Assembly (NCBI RefSeq): GCF_029168945.1
Contig: NC_083602.1
Location: 71,754,600 to 71,818,599, forward strand
From: Cannabis sativa
Taxonomy: Eukaryota; Streptophyta; Magnoliopsida; Rosales; Cannabaceae
Direction: 5' to 3'
DNA: 64,000 nucleotides
Shown: positions 1 through 10,463 of the stretch, piece after piece
How the letters are laid out: every line of letters begins with the position of its first letter
Position numbering within the stretch: position 1 is the first letter of the stretch
The notes under the pieces: generated by a model
Database searches by the model: none
What the model was told of the DNA's origin: nothing
Seen by the model: the letters and a program-made list of their open reading frames with translations, nothing else
Translations under genes and position numbers: made by a program

Positions 1-84
1 CTATATGTGACTTGTACAATGGTGGTTATTATTATGGTGAATGAAAAATGTACCTTTAATTCTGATCGAAATTTGAATTATCAG

Positions 85-1393
85 GAGGAGATTGCAAAAC
101 CTTGATGTTTGTCCAAATCAGTCCAAGTTCATCAGATCTTGGAGAAACAGTTTGCTCATTGAATTTTGCTAGTCGAGTCAGAGGAATCGAGAGCGGACCT
201 GCTCGCAAACATGCAGATGTTACCGAGCTGCTCAAGTACAAGCAAATGGTATGCTAAACAATCTGTGTCAAAGTCTTTATCATATCATATTTTAACTTAT
301 GGTTTAAACACAGTTATTGATTTTTCAACATAAAAAAATCCACAGGCAGAAAAGTTTAAGCATGATGAGAAAGAAACCAAAAAACTACAGGATAGCGTGC
401 AATCCTTGCAATTAAGGCTAGCTGCTCGGGAGCAAATTTGCCGAAATCTTCAAGAAAAGGTAGTTTGTAATAATTATTCTCAAGATGTGTATTTTGGCGG
501 GTAGAGTTAGTTCTATTATTTTGTTCCTTATTTCAGAGGTATTCAAAGATGTTTTTCTGTAGTTTGTTCCTTATTTCAGAAGTATTTTTCCGTAACAGGT
601 TCGAGACCTTGAGAACCAATTGGGAGAGGAAAGAAAGACTAGACTCAAACAGGAGAGTAGAGCATTTGCAGCTGCTTCTGCTCCAACCTCATCAGTGTCT
701 CTTTTTGGTCTAAAGCCAGCCGCACAGAAGACTGTACTAGAGAAGAAACCACCATTGGTTCCCAATTCTAAGTTGAGGTTACCTTTGCGGAAACTAACCA
801 ATCTCATGCCCGTTCCTCCTCAATCCCCTCTACCAAAACGAAGACGGGAGAGTAGCTTTATCTCTTCAGCATACGGTAAAGAAAACATTGCCAAAACAAC
901 AGCTGGATCAACCACCGCAACAACAAACACCAGAAGCCTTTTCCAACCAAGACGGATCTCCATTGCTACTACCAGGCCGCCTCCAAATAGTAATGCAACT
1001 GCAGTTTCACACAATCTCAAGCCTAGAAGACGAGTCTCTATAGCAACTTTTCGCCCTGAATCGAACTTGTCCTCCTCTCACCTATCAACTCCACTCCGCA
1101 CTACAGCTTTTAAAAGTGGCAGATTGTCAATGGTGAAAGATCCGCGGAAGGCTCGTTACTCAAGGCTCTTCTCCCCAATGCCTGAGATGACAACACCAAT
1201 GGCTGCCAGGAGTAGTAAGTTCATGGGAAGTCCTCCACCAGCAATGGCAAGTTCCATTTCAAGGCAACAGCATGGCGGCAGTGGGGCTGTCATTGCATTG
1301 CCTCGGAAACCAGTGGTTTGGAGTCCACTGAAGTTGAGAAGCATAAAAGTCAACAGGAGACCATCATTGTTGCCTGCTCGATCACTGCCTTGA
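85..1393 (+). CDS. Kinesin-14 motor protein, 3' end (partial)
   Basis: Three exons are visible: 85-248, 346-459 and 599-1393, with AG acceptors, GT donors and a TGA stop. The first exon encodes the end of a kinesin motor domain ([14 protein letters not shown], then [12 protein letters not shown], the conserved last helix). The middle exon is a charged coiled coil. The last exon is a long basic, Ser/Pro-rich tail with PRRRVSIAT and [14 protein letters not shown] motifs. The motor is followed by a tail in an arrangement I associate with plant C-terminal KIN-14 kinesins, close to the KIN-14S type; that subgroup assignment is from memory and uncertain. The family are minus-end-directed microtubule motors. 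The gene starts upstream of the window, so about 357 codons are seen. The next gene, TAN1, is on the same strand about 870 bp downstream. Confidence 0.85.
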
Positions 1394-1978
1394 AATTCAA
1401 ATTCAGTGTCGCTGTTTATATTCCCAACACAATTTTATTTTTTTTGGTCTAATTCTCCTAACAGAATTAAACAATCATTTGCTTCCTTTTCTATTTGTAT
1501 CTGTATTGGTCATTTGCGTTTTAGCAATTAGCTTGTGTATTGTATGCTCCTTGCTTACGAATTCATATCTTCCTTCTATGAATGAGATAGGTTATTTGTT
1601 TACATTTATATACCAAACCAATTATATCCACTTTTTTTCTCAAGTTTTGTCTTAGTGAAAATATCATGACATGTGTCACTGATAAGTAAAAAATATCAAA
1701 AAATAAAATGAATAATGTTTTATGACTTGGAAAAGACCATAAAAGTGGGTTTTTTTAGTTCCATAGATATTAAAACAGGACATCATTTAGTTAATTTTCT
1801 ACAAGAAAAACATGATCTTTTTAGCAAAAAAAACTAGTATGATCATACATTTCAAAAAAAAAAAAAAAAAAACTAGTATAATCATTATTGGAATAAAATG
1901 AAAATTGAAAACAGTTAGGTTGGCACAAGTAAAAAGCTAAGAAAATAAATAAATGAAATTAAGTCTTATAATAGACTC
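1394..1978. other. Intergenic: kinesin 3' UTR and AT-rich spacer
   Basis: This stretch holds the presumed 3' UTR of the kinesin gene and an AT-rich spacer with an A-run near 1855-1871. No coding signal is seen. Confidence 0.6.
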
Positions 1979-2112
1979 GACCGTTGGATCGACACACGAA
2001 CCAACGGCTCGCTTTAAAAGAGATCAAAAAGCATGCGACAAGTTGAAAATAGAGAAGAGAGAGAGAGAGAGCCGTGTTTCAGGCGTTACGTTGGATAAAT
2101 TCGACCGTTGGA
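1979..2112 (+). promoter_or_regulatory. Three MSA-like (mitosis-specific activator) sites upstream of TAN1
   Basis: TCCAACGGTC occurs on the minus strand at 1979-1988 and again at 2103-2112. A related ACCAACGGCT is on the plus strand at 2000-2009. The first two match the MSA consensus YCYAACGGYY exactly; the third differs only at its first base. MSA sites are bound by three-repeat MYB (MYB3R) factors and confer G2/M expression in plants. They lie 150-290 bp before the TAN1 start codon, in the proximal promoter or 5' UTR. Three sites in 134 bp of AT-rich DNA is unlikely by chance, and the timing fits TAN1 function. Confidence 0.75.
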
Positions 2113-2264
2113 ACTAAAGAAGGAAAAAAAAACAAATAATAAAGAAAACTAAAAAACATATACCAGAGTTCTATGTTTGACATCTTCACTTCGAGGATAA
2201 ACTAAGAGAAAGGAACAGAAGAGTTTAGAAAGAGAGAAATCCTTACTAAACTAAACAGAAGAAA

Positions 2265-3765
2265 ATGGTTGCGAGAAGCCCATCTAAGCAGAAGAAAATG
2301 GTAGCAGCTCTCAATCCGATTCTGCTCAGGGAGATTGTTCAAAAGGTGAGCCATGTTTTAAATATTTATCTGAACTTGTCTTCTTTCTCTGTTTGGTTTC
2401 TGAGAAAATTACAGAGTTCTAAAATTGGACCATGAGTTCTTCAAATTAGGTGGATCGATGCATGGTTCGGTTGCAAGAACTACAGTACACAGTTTCAGGT
2501 GGAACGAAGGTGATCTCCGGCGTGACTCTTAGCCCTCGAAGTACTAGAGCTTACCTTAAGACTAGCCTCAGATGCAAACAAGAATCATTAAGGTAAAAAA
2601 AAATTAGTCATTATACTTCATTTGGGTTGTTTAAGTATTTCGTAAAGATTGGATTGTTCAGCTTCATTATTGTTATTTGATGTGTAAACTCAAATGGGTC
2701 TTTGTATTTTTTTCATGAATTTGAAGGATTAAAAACGCTGCCCCTAGGAAATCTCCGGTAGGGAAGTTTCCGGGAAACTCAGGAGGTATTTCTCTCACAC
2801 CCTTGAATTTCATCATCTGAACCAAATGGATTTTTTTTTTCCTTTTCTTTCATTTCCAATTGGCTTAACTCAAAGCTTTGAACATTTTCTTGGTATCCAT
2901 GATTCTAATAAATATATTCAATGCAGGGGAATGGCGGCGAATGTCATTGCCGGCCATGCTCGTCGGAGAAACAGTGGGAGAAATTCTCCAAGCAAGTCAA
3001 TTTGCAAAAGAAATTGTGGCTTCAGTCAATACAAAAACCAAGAAAATCACTCTAGAAGATCCAAAAACGCCAGTAAGTCAACACAGAAAACAGAGAATTC
3101 ATCACATTGAAGAAGACACAGAGCTCAAGGCCAAAAGAAAGAAGGAAAAGCAAAACAAAACTCGATCAACTCAGTACGAATCCATCACACCAGTTCTTAG
3201 GCGGGCTCGCTCCAGAATCAACTTCAAGATCTCTCCTCCCAACAAACGAGAAATTGAGAAAGAAACCAATCGATTCGTGGCTGCAAACAGAGTATCACCA
3301 AGGCATAAGCCATGGGCCAAAAAGGCTGTCCTGTTTCCAAATCCTCTGTTTACTACTACTACTACTTCTACAAATTCAACTGAGCAACATAAGTTTTATA
3401 GGACAAGGTCTCCAGTCATTGCAAGAGGAAACAAGCAACAAAACACACAGCAACATACTCCACATAAGTTCTTGATCAAATCTCCGCACTCGAATTCCAA
3501 GTTTCAGGTGAAGATCAAGAGCCCACCATTGATTTCTCGTTCTCCACCAAAAAGAACCTCAATCAAGTCTCCAAAGATGTCTACTGCCTCGAAACTACGC
3601 CGTTCGTTCTCTCCTTCAAGGCTGGCTTCAAGGTTGGTGTCACCCCTGAAGAGCAGAAAGAGCAATGTTTACAAGAGTAGTGATGGGATAATAACTACAA
3701 TGAGTGGTTTGAAGCAACGTCCAGCTTGTTCTATCCCAGTTGGAGTTTCTGCTCGGAGAATTTGA
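2265..3765 (+). CDS. TAN1: TANGLED1, microtubule-binding division-plane protein
   Basis: Four exons join in frame: 2265-2345, 2450-2592, 2727-2785 and 2927-3765, giving 373 aa. The start [11 protein letters not shown] and the block [17 protein letters not shown], followed by [19 protein letters not shown], are characteristic of TANGLED. Later signatures are [20 protein letters not shown], a KARRKKEKQN-type basic stretch, [26 protein letters not shown], and the tail [11 protein letters not shown] then [11 protein letters not shown]1 is a basic microtubule-binding protein that marks the preprophase band and cortical division site through mitosis and guides the phragmoplast. The protein is somewhat shorter than I remember for Arabidopsis TAN1, mainly because of fewer Ser/Pro/Arg repeats in the C-terminal half. 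MSA sites upstream suggest G2/M expression. Its 3' end faces that of the kinase gene. Confidence 0.95.
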
Positions 3766-4512
3766 GCTATGGAAATGGAATGGAATGGCTTCTGAGTATA
3801 CATCTTGTTTTGGCATGGGATGGATTTTGTTGTTTGAAGATATTTTCTCGATGTCCATATTGATATGCTTAATTTTATTTTTTATTTTTATTTTTACTTG
3901 TAAGGTGTGAAGTTTCCATGTAATTTATTGCTTGCCTCCAATTAATCGCAATCGTTACAAGATTGTAAATGGTTATTTTTGTATGTAATAATTTCATGAA
4001 TCTTAAATTCTTTCTGATAAAGAATTATAATGGGTTAACTTTAAACAATAAATGAACTTTACTCAATATGCCAGATTGGAGAAAATTGTATTCTGTAATC
4101 ACAAGACTCGGATGTATTCTGATCAAACCACACATAAAAAAGTGGCATAAAAAATTCATAATCTCTAATCACAAATTATTCTACATAAAATAATACAAAA
4201 TCTATGCACTTTGGATACAAACTCAGAGAAACAGGTAATTCCTCCCCCAAAACCACCCAAATGGGAAAAAGGAAAGAAAAATAGGATTATCATCATCACA
4301 CTTCAATGTAGCTCAGCCATTTTTCGGTTGAACAATGAGGAGTTGAATTGAATGAGAATGCACTGCAGTTTTGTTGTGGAGGTCGAAAATTGACTGCAGC
4401 TGGTGTTATTTTTACTTTTCTATCTCACCAGATATTGGAGCTTCATTCAACTATAAGATAAGGTAGAACTCTTGAAAGGCCAGCAAAAAAAAATTCTTGG
4501 ATACATACATCA
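3766..4512. other. Intergenic: convergent 3' UTRs of TAN1 and the MAPKKK
   Basis: TAN1 (+) and the NPK1-type kinase (-) are tail to tail here, separated by about 750 bp. The sequence is AT-rich and should hold both 3' UTRs. No ORF or RNA gene is seen. Confidence 0.6.
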
Positions 4513-6885
4513 TTAGCTTCCGGGAGACGCAAACCTTGTTCTCTGCCTATTCAAGGCTCGATCTTTAGGTGATAACGTTTTCCCTCCTGCACCTGCTTGA
4601 CGCATCATCTCTGCAGACAAATTGAGCAATCAAGGAAAGTCACCTAAAACTATTAAGGTTGTTTATGCATTTCAGCAAACAAAAACTTTTGTATCTCAGA
4701 ATTGACAGCAACCCATTCACAAATTTACCCTTAAGAACAAGAACTATAGACACGTGACACTTTGAACTAGGTAAAATAATATGTAATTAGTAGGTCCATT
4801 TAAACACTTATCACTTCATGCAGTTTGATTCTGAAACTCTAAGGTGAAACAAGCAAAAGAATCATATCCGCACAAAGTACAACATATTGAGCACAGCAAG
4901 AAAAAAATATTTAGTTGGCATATTCAGGAAATATCAACCTCGCTTTCTCTCAAGCTCCTGATCAAGCTCCTCTTTCCACTTCCTCTGTCTCTCTGAATAG
5001 CTCATACTGTAAGTTCCATATAAATATATCAGAATACTCACTAAAAAAATTCTCAAGGACTACTATCACTTCATGGGAAACTGAAATGTGTAAGTTTGAA
5101 CAAACCTTGGACTATTTGGCTCCTGCTGTGCATCAACTGCAAGCCCTCTCATATTACTGGGTGGAGGTGAAGGTGTGTTCTTTAAAGTTTGATCGATTGC
5201 ATTACAAATACTTGATACAGGCCTACCATTACTCCCAGGACTTCCTGTACTAAGAGAATCAACTGCGCCAGATGGGGAACCAACAGGACCACGACTGGGA
5301 GATCTGCTTTTCGGAGGTAACTTCAAGTACCTTGGAGTAGTTTCCTCGCTTATACTTTCAACATAAGTAGGTGAGGCAACTGCATTCAGGCTGTTAAAGA
5401 ACTCTTCATACAAGGGTGTTTGCAGTTTCTTCAGTTCGAGAGCCTGAATTTTGTTATTACAATTGAAAACAGAATAATTTCAGAGCAAGAGCAAATTTAC
5501 GAGAACAGAACAATAGAATGAGTAACCCTTTACTTTAACCAAACAATATGACATGGGCAACAGTACACGGCTTAGACATGGCTATTGGACATTCCCACAA
5601 TCTCATATTAGTGGAAAGCATGAAAATGTAAGAGGTCTGAAAATCCAGAACCCATACCTGTATCAAAGTCCTTTTAAAATACATGACAGCCTATATGACT
5701 CAAAATACAACTAGAAACATTACCTTCTCACCCAAGAAAGCTGCAATTTTTGATTCGGTTAGTTCGTCTTCATCCTCAGAAAGTGATGGTCCACAAGGAA
5801 ATGAGAAATCTTTATCCACATCACCAAGAATTTCAGGACAGCTAGTCGGCAAATGAATTTGTTGTTCAGTTTCCAAATTTAATCCTTCGTATTCTCTTTC
5901 TGAACTTTCATTGAATTTGCACTCCCATTCATCAGAGGGCTCACTTACAGGATTATAACTCTGGATATAAAAGACACACATAATTAAATAAGATCTGTCA
6001 CTATTGAAAGCTTAGTAAGTATCGAAACCAGATAACATGAAGCTCAGTTACCTTAAAGTCATCAGACATCAAAGAATTGAGTTTTACTCCACTCACTGTG
6101 ACATCATCCTTGTCATCAATCTGACACATGTCATCATCACTGCTATTTCCTTTCCAATTAAACCTACTATCCAATAAATTTCCAGGAGAGCCAGTAGAGC
6201 AATGCAGACTAGCCATTTCACAAATATCAGTTGTGTCGGAGCAAGTTGACATTTTACTGGGAATTAAATAGAACTACCAAGTTAAAGGCAAAGAAAGTAA
6301 TTACAGCAAAACACTGCCTGAGGTATAATTTCATTTAGGAAAAAAAAACAGCAAGGGGCAAAAGTGCAATGCTTACAAGGTTTCTAAGCTTTTACCACAT
6401 GATTGCAGAGGTATTTCTGAATTTTCCTAATGGTCCAAAAAAAAAATCTCCTTATCAATAAAATCTGAGAGAGAGCAAGTTATATAAAAGAGTGCCCAAG
6501 TACAATATAACTCTGACTAACCACAACAGGAGCACAAGACGGAGGATGAGATACCATGTCTTCCCCGGTCACAAAGGGATGCTGTATATATTAAGCATTA
6601 AATAGTTAGAACTTCGATGGTAATCAGAAGCAAGTGGTTCCAAAACATTAAAGTAAAATGTTATATAATACAAGGATTCAATCACTGCCAGAAATGTTTA
6701 GGTAACATATAGTGAAGTTGACCAACTTATATAACCTGAAGTAATTCAGATGCAGCTGGCCTTGAATTGGGCTCCCTGCCATTAGACAAATATGAAAATG
6801 AACATCACTAATAAAAGAATGTAATTTAAACTTAAAATTTTAATATAGCACGAAGCATAGGAATGACATTTTGTGAATTCAAATT

Positions 6886-6938
<53 letters not shown>

Positions 6939-9208
6939 AGATACTTCTGCAAACATTTCAGCAGAAAATCCTTTGCCTCAGAAGAGAGATACTCAGGGAT
7001 TGGAGGATGAGACTTTGTTGTGCCTATATGAAAAAGAGCCGCAACCTAGAGAAAAAGAAAATCTCAATTTGTTGTTGAACAGTATCTCTGATAAGTGATA
7101 GGAGAATAGCAGAAAATTACCTCCTGGTATTGTTGACTCCACGGAGGTTTTCCGGTGGCCATCTCAATTACAGTACACCCCACACTCCATATATCAGCAG
7201 AGCTAGACAATTTTTCACATATAGCAGTAACTTTCAGCTCTCCAAAAGATAATCAAGAAAAAGGATTTATGCCATGCAGTGATGATAACTATCTTGAATG
7301 GACCAGCAAAAGGAAGCAGACAAAGTAAATGATTGCATCTAGGATTAAATTTTCTAAACTAAAACAATAAACTCTGTCCATTAACTCTCATCCTATCGCC
7401 CAAAGAATTTCATAAAGCAAAAAGAAGATGCTAGAATGGTATTTATTGTCCTTACAAATTATGACCAGTCTGGAGAATAACTTCAGGAGCCATCCAATAT
7501 GGAGTACCCTTCATAGACTTGGCACCTGAAATTGTTGCCTGCAATAATCACAAAACAATAAATTAAACAAATTGACAAAATGATATATATATATATATAC
7601 ACAGTTATAAATATACACACATATTGTATATGTGAAAGGTGATGGATGTACATACCAGCTCAACAACCTGTTTTGATGCACCAAAATCTGCTAGTTTTAT
7701 GCATCCTTTATTATCAACAAGAATATTTGCTCCCTGAAATTTAATTCAAAATGCATGTCATACACCTAATAAGGAAACTCATTTACCCACATGCATAACA
7801 CTAGCATAGAAGGGAAAGAAAACATGCCTTGATATCCCGGTGCATAATACCATTTTTATGAAGATACTCCAATCCCAGTAACAACTGATGTGTGTATGCC
7901 CTTACAACCTGCTTGACAGATTGGTTTATGAGTATTAAATTATATCTAGATAAGCAAGTTTAATTAGGAAGAACTTACAGCCTCGGGGAAAGATCCAAAT
8001 TTGCCTAGAAGAGATGATATTGATCCACCAGGGACAAATTCCAACAGAATATTTAAAGTGTCCTCTTCCCTCACTGTACCAAGATATCTCTAAGAAACAA
8101 CAACAAATACACAATTAGAATAACGATAGGCTTTTAACAGTTAATTAGACACCAGAAGTTCACACTTACAACAATATTTGGATGAGAAAGATTTTTCAAA
8201 AGCTTCACTTCTTCCTCAAGCTCCTTGAGATGAGTCTACTCGTAGCATCAAATCAGTAGATCAACAAATAAATTCATAGCATTAAACAGTAAGGAAGTAA
8301 GTTCCTAATTAAGTTAGCCTCAACTATAGAAGGCTGTGATTAAATTACAGAAAACAAACCAAAATAAATTACATTACTCACTTCACTGTCTAGGAGTGTA
8401 TGCCCCAACCCCACCCCCCCCCAAAAAAAAAAAATATAATAGTCGGAATATCTAGTTTACTTTTCTTAAGGTGCTATTAAAAATGTAAAATCCCATATAG
8501 AGGTTTTAGCCACCATAAACAAACATTCAACTTGAATTACCTATCTGCACTAAACAAAAAAGTTTGAATTCAAACCTGCGTTTTCTCCTTTGATGCACTA
8601 TTTGCTGCTATCAAAACCTGAAAACGCCAAATAAAGAAATCCAAATTAAACTCTGCACATAAACAACTAATTATGGAACTACTAATGCGAAAGAAAAACA
8701 AAAGAGAGAGAAGGAAAATCAAATAAAATTAAATCGAGAAACAGTTCAAAAAGAACTCGAAATCAAAGATAGAAAGCAATTAAACCATAAGAAAAAACTG
8801 AGAATAGGTTGATATATCAAAAAAAAAAAAAACCAATGAATAACTGAAATAAAAAAAAATAACGAAACTATAAAAAGCGACCTGTTTAACAGCAAGAAGT
8901 TCTCCAGAATCTAGATTCATGCCCATATATACGCGTCCAAAGGCGCCGCAACCAATCAACTCGCCCTTGCGCCATCTGATCGCAGGCGCAGCATTTTCTA
9001 TGGTGATCGACGCCGGTTGTGACGGGGGAGGAGGAGGCGGAGAGGGTTTTGAAAAGACTCTGGATTTTCGAATGCAGGAATTGATTTTGTCCACCAAAGT
9101 TGGGACTCCTACTCCTCCTCCTCCGATGGGGGAAGTGGACGATTCTTCATTCTCCGGCGGAGTACGAAACACCAATGATCGACGAACTGATCCAAATATA
9201 TCCTGCAT
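4513..9208 (-). CDS. NPK1: NPK1/ANP-type MAP kinase kinase kinase
   Basis: Seventeen exons join in frame to 688 aa: 9208-8882, 8617-8576, 8235-8170, 8089-7979, 7908-7828, 7733-7656, 7538-7456, 7202-7121, 7045-6945, 6775-6736, 6581-6522, 6426-6377, 6256-6052, 5960-5724, 5443-5106, 5006-4939, 4610-4513. The N-terminus [14 protein letters not shown] is typical of the ANP family. The kinase domain (about 79-340) has the Gly loop IGCGAFGRV (85-92), the catalytic Lys in LLAVKQ (107), HRDIK (205-209), DFG (225-227) and GTPYWMAPE. The regulatory tail has [18 protein letters not shown] and a basic coiled segment ([17 protein letters not shown]). In tobacco this kinase is activated by the NACK1 kinesin and drives phragmoplast expansion through MKK6/NQK1 and NTF6/NRK1; Arabidopsis ANPs also act in stress signalling. 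Intron 5 begins with GC. Whether it is ANP1, 2 or 3 is not settled. Confidence 0.95.
6889..6934. repeat. (GA)23 microsatellite in an intron of the kinase gene
   Basis: An uninterrupted run of 23 GA units. On the coding (minus) strand it is a (CT)n tract starting about 10 bases after the donor of exon 9, in the intron before the 40-base exon 10. Confidence 0.95.
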
Positions 9209-9531
9209 TTTTAGTGAGAGAAAGAGCGGAGGGGATAGAGAGAGAGAGAGAGAGAAAGACAGAAAGCGCGTCGGAGAATGAGAAAGTTGGGACTCTACTG
9301 GGGTTTCATTTGGTCGGCAAAAGAGTGAAAAAGAAATTGAGAGAGAGAGTTCGGGGGAGGGAAAAGGTGACCCGTATTATATTTTTCAAATATATAATAA
9401 TAAATGGAATCAAATAATGTACAAACACTAATTTTTCTTACCAATTAAAGATTCTTTAAAATAATTTTTGTGCACTATAGTAAGTTTTATTTTATTTTTT
9501 ATTATTTTGATAAAAAGTCTTATTTTTTTAA

Positions 9532-9705
9532 AATTAATTAGGATTTTTTTTTTCTAAAACTTTACACGTACCAAATCATAACACTTATTTTTAGAATTTT
9601 TTTACTAAAATTAAAATATCAGACAAAAATTCTTAAATCTAACCATTTCAAGGACATAATTTAGTACATATCGAAATTTAGAAAGAAAAAAATCTTAATT
9701 AGTCT
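9532..9705. mobile_element. Short foldback (MITE-like) element
   Basis: Left arm (about 9534-9580, TAATTAGGATTTTT through TACCAAATCAT) and right arm (about 9657-9703) are imperfect inverted repeats of about 45 bp around a 75-bp loop. A related direct sequence (CTAATTAGGACTTTTG, GTACCAAATCATGCC) occurs near 15834-15880, so it is a dispersed repeat. No convincing target duplication is visible. Confidence 0.5.
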
Positions 9706-10130
9706 TTTTTTTAATACGGCAATAATTTTCGAATCAACTTATGAAAATTAAAGTTGGGAAACTTTTTTACTTTAAAAAAAAAATGTTGGGAAGTTTTTTT
9801 ATAAATGGCAATAGCTTAGATGATTCTATTCAATAAAAATGCACAAACTCACTTACTTGGAAGTGTGGCCATTAAATGGTTTCAAATTTCAATTATTTTA
9901 TGGGACTTGGTGCAACTAGAGAAGAGAAGAGATCTATCCATGCACTTTCACTGCTGTGAACATAAATGAATCATGTTTTTGTTCCCCAGTTGGAATTAGT
10001 AACTTTATTTATTTATCATGATTTCTATCCAGTGTTATGGTGAAGCATTGGATTTTAGTGCTGCCCATGCCAAAGTAAATTAAAAAAAAAATACTAAATA
10101 CTTAGTGTAAATATAGCTATAGCCATATCC

Positions 10131-10189
10131 TGAAAACTAATTTCTGCTTAATCTGAAAACTAATTTCTGCTTAATCTGAAAACTAATCT
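10131..10189. repeat. 23-bp tandem repeat, about 2.5 copies
   Basis: Two perfect copies of a unit starting TGAAAACTAATTTCTGC are at 10131-10153 and 10154-10176, with a partial third copy from 10177. Confidence 0.9.
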
Positions 10190-10347
10190 TTTTTAACAAC
10201 TTCATAAAAAGACAAATGTTGTTACAATCCAAATTAAAAAATAATGTTATTATTATGTTTGCTTGAATAATGTACAGTTAAATATAGTGTGAATAATAAA
10301 ACATCCAACATTTTGATCATCTTGTCCAGAAAGGATGGTGAGATTTC

Positions 10348-10389
10348 GTTTCTTTCTTTTCTTTTAAAAAGAAAGAAAGAAAGAAAGAA
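10348..10389. repeat. Inverted TTTC/GAAA tract
   Basis: A TTTC-rich run is followed directly by a (GAAA)n run, which makes a simple-sequence hairpin just downstream of the GUX-like gene. Confidence 0.8.
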
Positions 10390-10463
10390 TTTCACACTTA
10401 CTAATTAATCAACTTCTACTCGCTATATAATATATTCTCACATGGTTGTAGAACCTTTTCTTT

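Larger units (their letters stand above)
9209..10463. other. Intergenic: kinase promoter/5' UTR and AT-rich spacer
   Basis: Bases 9209-9360 are purine-rich on the plus strand, so CT-rich on the kinase coding strand, with a short (GA)n near 9237-9255, as in many plant 5' UTRs. The rest is AT-rich and holds a MITE-like foldback and two small repeats listed separately. It also contains the 3' flank of the GUX-like gene. No ORF is credible. Confidence 0.6.

Noticed and set aside
820..1353. Minus-strand ORFs opposite the last kinesin exon
   Set aside because: They are shadows of the basic Ser/Arg-rich coding exon, with no conserved features of their own.
6863..7078. Plus-strand ORF with a long Arg-Glu repeat
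   Set aside because: It is the (GA)n microsatellite read in frame plus antisense of kinase exon 9.
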